Part shown: piece after piece, positions 48,175 to 59,267 of the stretch
Position numbering within the stretch: position 1 is the first letter of the stretch
How the letters are laid out: each line of letters begins with the position of its first letter
From: Pratylenchus scribneri
Taxonomy: Eukaryota > Nematoda > Chromadorea > Rhabditida > Pratylenchidae
Assembly (NCBI GenBank): GCA_030063045.1
Contig: JAQSEB010000041.1
Span: 3,279,501-3,343,500 of the forward strand
Reading direction: 5' to 3'
DNA length: 64,000 nt
The notes under the pieces: generated by a model
What the model saw: the letters and a program-made list of their open reading frames with translations, nothing else
Told to the model about the DNA's origin: nothing
Databases searched by the model: none
Program-made: the position numbers and the translations under genes

Positions 48175-48430
48175 TTTTAAACCCCATGGACAATTATTTT
48201 TCAACCCCTTAAAAATTGGGAAAATTTGGAATCTAACTTTTTAATTTGTGAATATTTCTTTACAAATTATAGCGAATTTTGTAGAGCTTAATAAACTAAG
48301 AAAATGCAATAAAAAAATTTTTTAAGTTTACGCTAAACGCTACCCGGAACTCTGGGTCCTCAAAATCGAGGGTTGGGGAATTATTGGAGAGCATGAGGAA
48401 TTAAAGGAGTATATAATATATGATATTTTG
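48175..48430. repeat. Dispersed repeat (family 4)
   Basis: CCCATGGACAATTATTTTTC on the left and GGTCCTCAAAATCGAGGGTT...GAATTAAAGGAGT on the right, the longest family 4 copy in the window. Confidence 0.7.
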
Positions 48431-49017
48431 TCATTTTTTTTTTTAAAATCGGCATTAAATGTGACGTACCAATGTTAAATATTGACATTGTTTTATCAAG
48501 TCTGGCCTAAAAATGGCCAAAATAATAGGTCAAATTCGTGTTTATTCGCATTAATAAACCAATAATAAATTAATAAAATTTGTTATTCAGATACTCGTTT
48601 GGCGGCATTTAATCGACATTTCTTCATTCGAAAGAAAATAATTCACCATTTTCATTAATCCAAATGAATTGCTTGTATCTTAAAACTCTACTTCTACTGA
48701 ATTCGATGAATCAGATGTCTTTTTGAAATGATTAAAATAATTCATCGCAATATTTTTAGTTTTAATTAATTAATTCATGCATTTATTTTTATTCGATAAA
48801 TTTAATATTAAAGAATAATTATTAATTAATTTCTATTTATATAACGATAAAAATTAAAAATCTTATATTTCAAAGCAATAATTTTGAAGAAATGCCATCA
48901 TTGAATTTTCAGTTTTTTTTTTATTATTTTTTTCTTCTTTATTTTGGCCATTGGCTTGATTGGTATTGAAATTAAATTGTCAGTAATAATACATATTTCC
49001 AATGGCCTTTAAAAACG

Positions 49018-49860
49018 GTCCATGCAAGTTAATTTGATTTATTAATTTATACTCTGATTAATTTATCGTTTTGCACTTTTGTTGTTTATGTACTAACAGC
49101 TAACGCACTCCATTTTAACATTTCAATTTCACTTTTTCATTTTAAAAACATTTATTTCCCTGTTCCCTGTTCCACCTTTACTTTTCCTCTTTGTAGAATT
49201 GGCATTTATTTAAATTTAATAGTTCTGAGAAAGTCGAAATTTCAAGTAACTTTCTTTTCTTCACGCAAAAATTTCAGTTAATTTTTGAGAAAAAAGCTAT
49301 TGTTCCAAAAGAGTGCCCAAAAATTTTTATGGGTAGCATAATACAATTGTTGGAATTTTAGGACATTTAATTATGCAAATTTTTCCCAAGAAATTATTTT
49401 TTAAATAATTTTTAGATATTTTCGTTCTCACGGTCTGAAATATATTTTATATTTTTAATTTTCTAATTATTTTTATCAGAGATTTTTAAAAGTCTTTGAA
49501 CAAATTTTGGAATTGCATTTTCTCATCGTAGGGCTTATTATAATTTTAATTTGCACTTATGAAGAGGTGCGTTGAATTGTTTGTTTTCAATGTGACCAAA
49601 TAATTTTCTGTGCAGCTTGCATTTGGCGACTATTTGTTAAACACGATGAAAGATGCAAGTTAATTTGATTTAATAATTTATCCTCTGATTAATTTATCGT
49701 TTTGCACTTTTGTTGTTTACCTAATGCATTTGTTTGCCAGCCTTAAATACTACAATGATAAATTCTTTGAAATGTATTTTTTTCAATTATTTTTTTAACT
49801 TATTAGAAAAATCTTAAACATGAAAATTGGCACGCAATTATCCAATAATTATTTTAAAAA
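49018..49860. repeat. Two further family 6 copies
   Basis: 49018-49085 is a short copy and 49650-49860 a fuller copy of the TGCAAGTTAATTTGATTTAT repeat. The region between has no gene I can support. Confidence 0.7.
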
Positions 49861-49919
49861 AAAATTCAAAATGTCTTTTTCGTCGCAAATGTGCGTGTTT
49901 GTTTAGGCTTTTTCCCTGA

Positions 49920-51106
49920 CAAGGGAAGTACCTCACCTTAAGGTGGCCCTTTTTGATGAAACTTGGCATGTCTTTTGGCCATAGGATGCCTACACATAAT
50001 CCGCTATTTTTATCTGCGGAATGAGCTCGCCTACTGTTTTATGGCCAATAAAAATTTTTAATTTGACGATTTATTGGATTGGAAATAGGAAGAGGCAGAT
50101 GCCTGGATGGTGTATGGGGTAAGTATGTAGAATACTTTTTATGGTCATGTGTTCAATTCCTCTCATCGGCAAGTATTTTTTTAATTTCTTAAACACATTT
50201 TTAATACAAATTTAGAGTTTTATTATTAAAAATTAAATAAAAGAATTAAAATTATGTAAACCGCAATATAATTATCTGCCCAATGAGCTTATCTCGGATT
50301 TTATTACCATAAAACCTATTTTTTCAGCCATTTTGGCCATAGCCCATATCTCCGTATAGGGATGTCCTAAAATTATGAACTAAACGTCATATTATAGAGA
50401 ATTTTATTGGCTATAATATTGGTAAATGTTTTCTAGGCCTAAAAATTTTTTGAAATTTTTTATCGATTTTTTTTCGAAAAATCCCGAATTTGGCCAATTT
50501 TCAATGGGCCATAACTCGGGTATATGGCTACATTGGAACATGGCCCAATTATGTTTTTTGATCACAATATCATAAAGTATTTTTATGTAAATTTTCAGAT
50601 TTTTTCGTCAACCTGAAAATTTTTGCAAATTTACAATGCCTAGGCCTGTATGGGCAAAATACCTAGAATTTTCAGGTTAAGGGAAAAATCTGAAAATTTA
50701 CATAAAAATACTTTATGATATTGTGATCAAAAAACATAATTGGGCCATGTTCCAATGTAGCCATATACCCGAGTTATGGCCCATTGAAAATTGGCCAAAT
50801 TCGGGATTTTTCGAAAAAAAATCGATAAAAAATTTCAAAAAATTTTTAGGCCTAGAAAACATTTACCAATATTATAGCCCATAAAATTCTCTATAATATG
50901 ACGTTTAGTTCATAATTTTAGGACATCCCTATACGGAGATATGGGCTATGGCCTAAATGGCTGAAAAAATAGGTTTTATGGCCATAAAATCCGAGGCGTG
51001 GGCATTCCGCAGATAAAAATAGCGGATTATGTGTAGGCATCCTATGGCCAAAAGACATGCCAAGTTTCATCAAAAAGGGCCACCTTAAGGTGAGGTACTT
51101 CCCTTG
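49920..51106. mobile_element. 1.2-kb long inverted repeat
   Basis: Near-perfect arms running from CAAGGGAAGTACCTCACCTT inward (…GCCATAGGATGCCTACAC…) and mirrored to 51106 (…AAGGTGAGGTACTTCCCTTG). The right arm is about 460 bp; the left is longer because about 230 bp (near 50040-50275) is inserted. A transcript would form a long hairpin. No transposase ORF. Confidence 0.9.
50095..50170 (+). tRNA. tRNA-like relic (degenerate, possibly SINE-derived)
   Basis: Exactly 76 nt. Acceptor arms GCAGATG/CATCGGC pair at 6 of 7; a 5-bp stem AAGTA/TACTT encloses a 7-nt loop TGTAGAA (would-be anticodon TAG) starting at tRNA position 27; TGTTCAATTCC matches the B-box consensus and the T-loop position. The D and T stems do not pair, so it is unlikely to be a functional tRNA. 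Confidence 0.3.
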
Positions 51107-51419
51107 TGAACAATAATAAGTCTGTGTGGTATCAATCATCAAAATTTCATGTACAGTAGTATTTATTAGCCTTTTAATTCATTCCCTCATTCATTTCCCT
51201 CATTCATTTTCATTCAACTTTCATATTTTGCATTAAGCCGCCGACTTTGCTGGCCTTAACTTAAAAATGAAAATGACTAATGAGCCAGCGACTAAAGGAA
51301 AAAATTCTTTAAAGATGAAATTAATTTATTTTCCGATCAAAACATTTTTGGGTTCCAGAGCTAAATAGAAAAAATTTCCTTTTGTAAAAATGCAAGTCAT
51401 ATTCCCCGGATATATTTTT

Positions 51420-51655
51420 CGGTACTTTTTAAGTTTACATCCGCTTTTTGAAAAGTGCTTGGTCCCCCCTATGGGTCATCAGGTTTAGGGTTGGGGTCAT
51501 TCAGTGATATGTTAGGGATAGGGTTAGGATGATGTAAAAATCATCTCAAATGTATCCTAAACCCAAACCCAAACCCTAACACCAAAGGGGGGACCCTTCA
51601 CTTTTCCCCACTTTTTCCAAGGTGACCCAAAAAGCGGATGTAAACTTAACAAGTA
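51420..51655. mobile_element. MITE (family 7)
   Basis: GGTACTTTTTAAGTTTACAT...CCGCTTTTT mirrored by AAAAAGCGGATGTAAACTTA...AAGTACC. It lies about 100 bp before the SRT receptor start. Confidence 0.85.
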
Positions 51656-51753
51656 CCTATTTTTCTTGGTAAAAAAAATTTGTAAAATTTTTTATGCTGA
51701 TTTATTCACTTGAATCGCAACAATTTTATAAATTGGTTTTTAGTTAGCTAAAA

Positions 51754-54490
51754 ATGAATTTGCTTCTTAATCATGCCGAGTACGACCGTCTCTACAACTG
51801 CTCCAATGTTGACATTGCGGGCATTGAGGCGCGGAACGGGGGGAAATTCGTTGCCGAAGCATGGGTCACCATTGGACTGTGCACTGTGTACACGCTCCTC
51901 TATTTGCCATGCCTGTACTCCATTGTGAAGCACATTGAGCTGAATGCATGCTACAAACTGCTGCTCTACATTGGCATCGCGGATTTGGTCAACATTTGGC
52001 TGCTTGGCTATTTTCATGGATGGTTCAGTTTGAGTGGGTTTGTCTACTGTTCCAGCCCGGCTTTGATGTATTGGACAGGGCTGGGCGTCACCGCATTTTG
52101 GATGGCCGAAAGCAGTGCGGATTTGGTGAGGAATTTGGAAGAGGGATGACTTCAAAATCTGAATTTTATTATACCATTTGTCTAAATTTGAAAATTTTTT
52201 GTTCAGCCCCGATTTTTAAAAAAAAAAAATTTTTTCGATTTTTTCGTTTCGATGTCGATTTTCAGTCATTTTTTTGAATCGAAATTCCGTTTTTCGGTTT
52301 CGAAAAATTTTTTCGCCCAGCGTAATTTCGTTTTTCGGTTTCGAAAAATTTTTTCGGCCAACCGTAATTTCGTTTTTCGGTTTCGAAAAATTTTTTGGCC
52401 GACCGTAATTTCGTTTTTCGGTTTCGAAAAATTTTTTCACCCCCCGAAATTTCGATTTTTTTTGGAAGGCCATCGAACCCATCCCTGTTCCTTATTTAAT
52501 TATATTTCATTCATTTTCTTTTTTGGTTTTTAAAAGATGTTTTTTTTTCTCTTTCATTTTTTTTCGATCACACAGGTGCTTGCACTGAATCGCTGTTTGG
52601 ATATGGTTTGGCATGACATGGCCGAGCGTTTGTTCAAGGGATGGCGTGTATGGGTTTGGCTTGCGGGCTGCACTGCATACGCGGTTTATTGGTTCCTCTT
52701 ACAGAAACCGGCAATTTTCTCTGCAATTTATTTTGCCTGGTTTCAATTTTTATTTTTAACCAATAGTAAAAAATTACATTCAGGTTTTTCGACCCTTTTA
52801 TGGGAATCCGTGAGGATGCCAATGGCGAAGTTTGTGCAAATTATAAATTCTGACAATTGTAAAGAATTGTGGTCCCAAAAAATTTTTTTTTGAATTTTTT
52901 AAAAATTAATTTCTGAGGGTTTCGGGGTCATAGAACACGAATCTAACATCCTTTTTGCCATATATTGCCTTCTTGGTAAGAAAATGCCGACTTTTACCAT
53001 GAAAAAGTAAAGGGGGGACCAAGGGCTCTTTTGATGGAAATTTTTACCATAGCAATATTATTGCTCAATCGATGCAACTCATCGTGCCGGAATGATACCA
53101 TTTTTATAAGTTAAAAGTCAAATTTAAGTAATTTATGGCCCATGTAAAAATTTCCATCAAGTGACCTTGGTCCCCCTTTTGCTTTTTCATGGAATCGGCA
53201 TTTTCTTACCAAAAAGGCAATATAGGACAAAATAGATGTTTGATTCGTGCTCTAGGACCCCGAAAACCCCCAGAAATTAATTTAAAAAAAAACAAATAAA
53301 ATTAAAAAAAATTTTTTTCGGACCACAATTCTTTACAATTGCCTAAATTCTGATAAATTTCCATCCACAGTTCGTTGTCCATTTGCACACCTACCATGAG
53401 TTGGTGGTGGGAATCGCCTCTCCAATCATTTACATGATTTTTTGCATTGCTGTCAAAATAAAATACCGGCCAACTTTTAATGTGACTGACGCCGAGCAAA
53501 CGGTGAAATTCGTGCTGCTGGAAAAAATGATATTTTTTTGTGCACAGATTTTTCTCCAAGTTTTCATAATTTCCGCTATGAACACAGTGGCGTGCATTTT
53601 GTATGCCATTTTGGAACGCATGAATCCGGCCCAGTGGGTGGTGACAATGGGCCAGTTTGCTTGGTATTTTAGATGTTTATTCGTTAAATAAAATTTTAAA
53701 AATAAAATAAAAATAAAAAAAAAAATTTAAAAATTTAAATTAAATTTAAATAAAAATTAATTAATTTTTCTTAATTTTATTTTTGTAAATATTTTTTCAT
53801 ATTTTTATTGTTTTTAGGTTCCACATTCATGGTAAGTTAAGGAAGACATCGTCCAGAATTTGCAACATATATTTATTGGATTACCGACATTTGCAGATGA
53901 AACGGTCTGATGCCGATAACGGCAAGCTACTGTGTCATTGTTTATGGCATATAATTAAGCATAAAATAAGCTATAAAATGATATCAAATGCATTGGTCAA
54001 TGTTGAATATTCACCGAGTTTTGGCCAAAAAACGGATAAAAACAAAATTTTAATTAATCCAACGGTTTTTTGGCCATAACTCGGTGAATATTCAACATTG
54101 GCCAATGTATTTGATATCATTTTATTGCTAATTTTTGTGCTTAATAATATGCCATAAACAATGCCAGAGCAGCTTTGTCAATATCGGCACCAGACCGTTT
54201 CGTCTGCAAATGTCGTGTCTGCAAATGTGGTAACACATATATTTATCGGACATTTAGGTTTTCCACCAGTCATCTACTTGGCATTGAACAAAACAATGCG
54301 CGAGGATTGTCGAATACTGTTTGCAAAAATTTTCATGCCATCCCGTGTTGGGCACATCAATGGCATGACCGTGCTGAAAGGAGCCAATCACGTGACGCCC
54401 TCGGCAATGAACACAACAAAGATTTTGGGCGAAACAAAAGCGGTTGTTGTCCAAAATCCGCCAATATCAGACAATGTTGTTACTGCATAA
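51754..54490 (+). CDS. Serpentine receptor class T (SRT) chemoreceptor
   Basis: Six exons give 373 residues: 51754-52125, 52576-52739, 52784-52829, 53371-53663, 53818-53831, 54258-54490. Seven hydrophobic segments: VAEAWVTIGLCTVYTLLYLP, YKLLLYIGIADLVNIWLLGY, then around VYCSSPALMYWTGLGV, VWVWLAGCTAYAVYWFLL, ELVVGIASPIIYMIFCIAV, FLQVFIISAMNTVACILYA and the final HGFPPVIYLALNKTMR. The N-terminal YNCSNVDIAGIEARNGGK and the TM7 HGxPPVIYL-NKT motif are characteristic of the nematode SRT family. It should sit in the plasma membrane, typically of chemosensory neurons. Three introns carry repeats: a 50-bp array, a MITE inserted into what was a 42-nt intron, and a family 5 MITE. A 14-nt microexon (53818-53831) is needed for frame. 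Confidence 0.9.
52285..52447. repeat. 48-50 bp tandem repeat in SRT intron 1
   Basis: Four copies of GTAATTTCGTTTTTCGGTTT followed by CGAAAAATTTTTTCGGCCAACC with small variations. Confidence 0.85.
52854..53343. mobile_element. MITE inside SRT intron 3, 10-bp target duplication
   Basis: Ends CAATTGTAAAGAATTGTGGT and ACCACAATTCTTTACAATTG, flanked by TAAATTCTGA on both sides (52844-52853 and 53344-53353). Removing the element and one flank leaves a 42-nt GT-AG intron. Confidence 0.88.
53882..54222. mobile_element. MITE (family 5) in SRT intron 5
   Basis: CGACATTTGCAGATGAAACG and CGTTTCGTCTGCAAATGTCG ends; inner ATTCACCGAGTT arms, as in 45215-45587. Confidence 0.85.
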
Positions 54491-55330
54491 ATTCCATGGC
54501 TTCAGTCGTATTTCGTGTGGATTTTTTACTGAATTCTATTCATTGTTTTTTTTTTTCCTCTTGTAGTCGCAGTTGATATATTAAGAAAAGGCATGATACA
54601 TAAATTAAAAAAATTGTATTTTTCAAAAAAGGAGGAAAATATTGACAGGCATAGTGCGGAAAATTTTTTATTAAATTTTTTATTTTATTTTTAATCTTTT
54701 TAAGATAGAAAGAGATTATATTCCACCCACTCTGTTAGAATAAAAATGTTGAGAAAGAACAGTGAATAAAATTTTAAAATATAATTGGTTTTATTTATTT
54801 TATTTGTTCAAATATATTGTTCGAGTTAAAAATGATTTGAATGTTAAAAATGTTATTTTCTGAAACATTTGGTTTGAAAAAAACATTTTGTCACCATTCT
54901 TCATAAATTTGGATTGTATGAAATTGAAATAAGGTAATTTAAAGTGAAGGTCGATAATATTTTTGAATCCATTAAAAATGTAAAATTTATTTTAAAAAAT
55001 TAGCCAACCGCCATAAATGATCGAGTGCCTAAAAATGAGTTTGCCATGGCCATGCTTTTAATGAGCATACAGATGCCAAAATCGTAAAGTTTGATTTCGA
55101 TTTGGCTATTCAGCTCTTCACCATTCACCAATATTGTTTGCGGGTTTCACATCTGCATTTAGAAATTAATATTGTTTTTTTATTGGTTGATTAAAGTAGA
55201 GAAAAAGATTCCACTCTTATTGAATGGGTTGACAGAATATTGGAATTGAGGTGATGCCTAAAATTTATTTTTGCTTTTTCAATTTAATTTTGTTTCAAAA
55301 ATACTTTATTTTTTTTTTCACTAAAATACT
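54491..55330. other. Intergenic AT-rich region
   Basis: Contains the second copy of the duplicated segment (54705-54795). No gene recognised. Confidence 0.5.
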
Positions 55331-56345
55331 TTAAAATTATTTAATTTTTTATTTTCCCATCTATGCATTTCGGGATAGAAAATATTTTCAAAATATTATT
55401 CAAAACAAAATAGACAATTAAAATTAAATAAATTAATCCAATTGGAATGAATTTAGCATATTAAAAATTCAATAAAATTAGATTGAATTTTTATTTAATT
55501 TTTTATGATCCAATCAATGCATTTCGGGATAGAAAATTTTTTCAAAATATTATTCATAACAAAATAGACAATTAAAATTAAATAAATTAATCCAATTGGA
55601 ATGAATTTAGCAAAGAAAATGGAATTAAAAATTCAATAAAATTAGATTGAATTTTTATTTAATTTTTTATGATCCAATCAATGAATTTCGGGATAGAAAA
55701 TATTTTCAAAATATTATTCATAGCAAAATTGACTAATAAAATTAAATAAATTAATCCAATTGGAATGAATTTAGCAAAGAAAATGGAATTAAAAATTCAA
55801 TAAAATTAGATGGAATTTTTATTTAATTTTTTATGATCCAATCAATGCATTTCGGGATAGAAAATATTTTCAAAATATTATTAATAGCAAAATAGACAAT
55901 TAAAATTAAATAAATTAATCCAATTGGAATGAATTTAGCAAAGAAAATGGAATTAAAAATTCAATAAAATTAGATTGAATTTTTATTTAATTTTTTATTT
56001 TCCCATCTATGCATTTCGGGGTAGAAAATATTTTCAAAATATTATTCATAACAAAATAGACAAATAAAATGAAATAAATTAATCCAATTGGAATGAATTT
56101 AGCAAAGAAAATGGAATTAAAAATTCAATAAAATTAGATTGAATTTTTATTTAATTTTTTATTTTCCCATCTATGCATTTCGGGGTAGAAAATATTTTCA
56201 AAATATTATTCATAGCAAAATAGACAATTAAAATTAAATAAATTAATCCAATTGGAATGAATTTAGCAAAGAAAATGGAATTAAAAAATTCAATAAAATT
56301 AGATTGAATTTTTATTTAATTTTTTATTTTCCCATCTATGCATTG
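55331..56345. repeat. 164-bp satellite, six copies
   Basis: GCATTTCGGGATAGAAAATA recurs at 55365, 55519, 55683, 55848, 56011 and 56175 (spacing 154-165 bp) and a seventh copy is truncated at 56339. The first unit lacks about 10 bp. The unit is about the length seen in many nucleosome-phased satellites. Confidence 0.93.
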
Positions 56346-56675
56346 TTGAATGATCCGGGAATTGGCCGGATCAATGGATCGATGGGAAGGAAAGAAGGAA
56401 GAAAAGAATTTGAAGGCTTATCAGCCAGCCGTTTCCCCCCCTTTCTCCCAGTCGCCCCCTTTCCCCCTTTTTACCCCTTACTTTTTGTTTTTTACCAATT
56501 TTAGCACACAAAGGTCAAGTTCACTCCGCTAGAATACAAACACATTCAAAGTTCACCTATTCACATGAAACCAATTTTGTTTACCAAAATCACCCCATTT
56601 TTGTTCTAAATATTTATAATTAAAGGAAACCATTTTTTATTTAATATTAAAAATCCAAAACAGGGACCAATTTTT

Positions 56676-58353
56676 ATGACAAAAAAATTTATATTTCCAC
56701 CATTTTTGCTCCCAATTCTACTCGTATTCAAAGAGGTCACCGGTCAATGGGATAATGGAATGGGTGGAGGAGGAATGAGCGGCGGTGGCGATGGTGGCGG
56801 CGGAATGGGAATGGGAGGTCAGTATTATTTGCATTGGGATTTTTTTAAAGTAGCTGTAAATTTTTCAAATATAAAAAATAATTATTTTTATAGAAGTAAA
56901 TTTTTATATTATTAAATATTTTTTAAAAAAATGACCGATCTCAATTTCAATTTCTTTTGCTTATAATTTCTCATTTTGTATGTAGAGCATTTCTCGATGG
57001 CTTAATATAATTTAAAGAAAAATACAATTTTAATTTCAATCAAAATAATTGCCAAATCATTAATTGGTTGGGGATAAATTGAAACTCATCTAAAACTAAA
57101 TTTTTTGACAACAGTTAGAAATCGAAATCGTCATAGCATGCAACTTGAAGAATAACCATCACCAATTTAAAGTCATTTTTTTCTATAAAAATTCGAAGAT
57201 TTTTCTAGAAGAAAAATTAAAAAAATTTGAAGATTTTATCGGAGTTAATAAGAAAAATTAAAGTAAGAAAATTTAAAATTTATTAAAAGGAATGGGTGGT
57301 GGCGGCATGGGAATGGCTGGAGGGATGGGAGGAGGTGGAGGAAGCGATATGGGCGGAGGAGGAGGCGGAATGATGGGCGGAGGAGGCGGAGACATGAACG
57401 GAGGTGGAATGGGAATGGGCGGAGGCGGCATGGGAATGGCTGGAGGGATGGGAGGAGGCGGAGATGGAGGAGGAATGGGCGGAGGCGGTGGAATGGGTGG
57501 CGGAGGCGATGATATGAACGGCGGAGGTGGTGGCGGTGGAGGATACGGTAAAAAATTAAAATTGGCAATTTTGTATTTTTTTTCTGTCTAAAAAGTAAAA
57601 AAATTTTAAATAGAATTAATTTTAAAATTATTAAAATTTATTTAAAATTAACTGAATCCATTTTTTTAAATTTCATATAAATATTCATCAATTATTTTTA
57701 TTTTTTTAAATAAAATTTTGATTTAATTTGAAAAATTTTAATTTAAAATTTTTAGTTTTTTGTGAACAAAATAATCAAAAATTAAAAAGAAATTTTAATT
57801 ATGATTTAATTTTTAAGGTGGAATGATGAACGGAGGAATGGGTGGAATGGGTGGCGGAATGGGAGGTAAAAAATTTATAAAAAATTTTATTATTAAAAAT
57901 ATTAAAATTCTTTCAAAAAAATATAATTTAATAGGAATGGGTGGAAACATGGGAGGAATGAGCGGTGGAGGCGGAGGAATGGCTGGTGTAAGAGGAATGG
58001 ACAGAGGTGGCCCATTCGACGGAGAATATGGAGGCAAGCAAAAAAACATTATTTAAAATTTTTAATAAATATTTAATTTCTTTTAGCATATGGAGGCAGC
58101 AGAGGCGGAGGCCTTGGTGCTAAAGAGGATGGTTTTGGAGGTAAATTTTTGATTTATTTTTATTTAAATTGTTTGTAAAATTTTGATAAATAAATAGAAA
58201 TATTTGAAAAATGATTTTTAATATTTTTTATTAGGCTACAATGTGAAATGGCATGAAGGGATGGCACCAATACATATTCCACCATATTCTGCAGAGGAAG
58301 AAACCGACAAAAAATATGAGAAAGCTGTCATCAAGCCATTGCCACCGGAGTAA
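56676..58353 (+). CDS. Secreted Gly/Met-rich low-complexity protein
   Basis: Six exons, 239 residues: 56676-56817, 57290-57547, 57818-57865, 57935-58033, 58087-58140, 58235-58353; every internal junction is phase 1, splitting a Gly codon. A signal peptide (FPPFLLPILLVFKEVTG) precedes about 160 residues of GMGGGGMGMAGGMGGGG-type repeats with occasional Asp/Asn, then a non-repetitive C-terminus (YNVKWHEGMAPIHIPPYSAE...). Repeated phase-1 exons allow variation in repeat number. The fourth intron has a GC donor (58034, GCAAGC). Such proteins are often structural (cuticle, eggshell, secreted fibre) but the role here is inference. AATAAA near 58380. Confidence 0.8.
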
Positions 58354-59267
58354 AAAATTTCTGTGAAAATTATTGTTAATAAATAAAAAATTCATTCTGA
58401 CCAAAAATTTTAACATTAAGACATAAAATTTGAAAATTTCGGGTATGTTCAAAAACCCTCAGAATTATAAAATAAAAAATATAAAAGTTATGAAATTTTT
58501 TTTGTTAATTTAATCATTCTTTTTACTTTTCATTTTCGACAGACAAAAATTTTTTGAATTTGGTTTTAATTTTTTAGAAAGATCATATACATAAATTCAA
58601 AATAATATTAGAAAAATTGAAAAAATAATAAAATTTTAAAAATGAAGAAACAATACCATTCCAATGCATCAGAATGAATTTTTTAAATTTATTAAATAGT
58701 TCTAATAAAATATATAATTGTTTCTTAAAAATATAACCAAAAAATGTGCTTATTTGTAACTTTTTGTTGATTTTTAAATGAATAAAAATTTTGAATTAAA
58801 TTATTTCTGATGTAAATACAATTTTGTGTAAATATATCGATAAAAATAATATCCACAATGCCAAAAATATGTAATTGTCTGTGAATCGTTGATGATTACA
58901 ATCTGCAGCTTAACATTACTCGCTGATTGAGCTATATGACAAAAGAATAGCACAGTTATTGTTATGAATGTAATCATCCTATTCTAAAGAGCTAAGAATA
59001 TTTAAAATATCTATTGCAATTTTATTATCACAAAAAATTATAAAATATTATGTTTTCAAAATCATCACATTATTATCAGTTTATCAGAATTTTTGAATAA
59101 TTAAAAATCGAATTTTTTAAAACTTATTTAAAAAAATAAATTAAAAAATATTTTTCAAAATGATTTCTGTCTTTTCTCTTTTACACCAAAATTTACACCA
59201 AAAAAGGAGAATGACATTTTTTTTTATATGTATATTTGAGAAAAGGAGAAATTATTGATTCACTAAA
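58354..59267. other. Intergenic AT-rich region
   Basis: Nothing recognisable beyond the poly(A) signal of the preceding gene. Confidence 0.5.

Noticed and set aside
51748..52155. 135-codon minus-strand ORF
   Set aside because: Antisense shadow of SRT receptor exon 1.
52216..52533. ORFs on both strands over the GAAAAATTTTTTCGG region
   Set aside because: They come from the 50-bp tandem repeat in the SRT receptor intron.
57245..57568. Minus-strand His/Arg/Leu/Pro-rich ORF
   Set aside because: Antisense shadow of the Gly/Met-rich exon.
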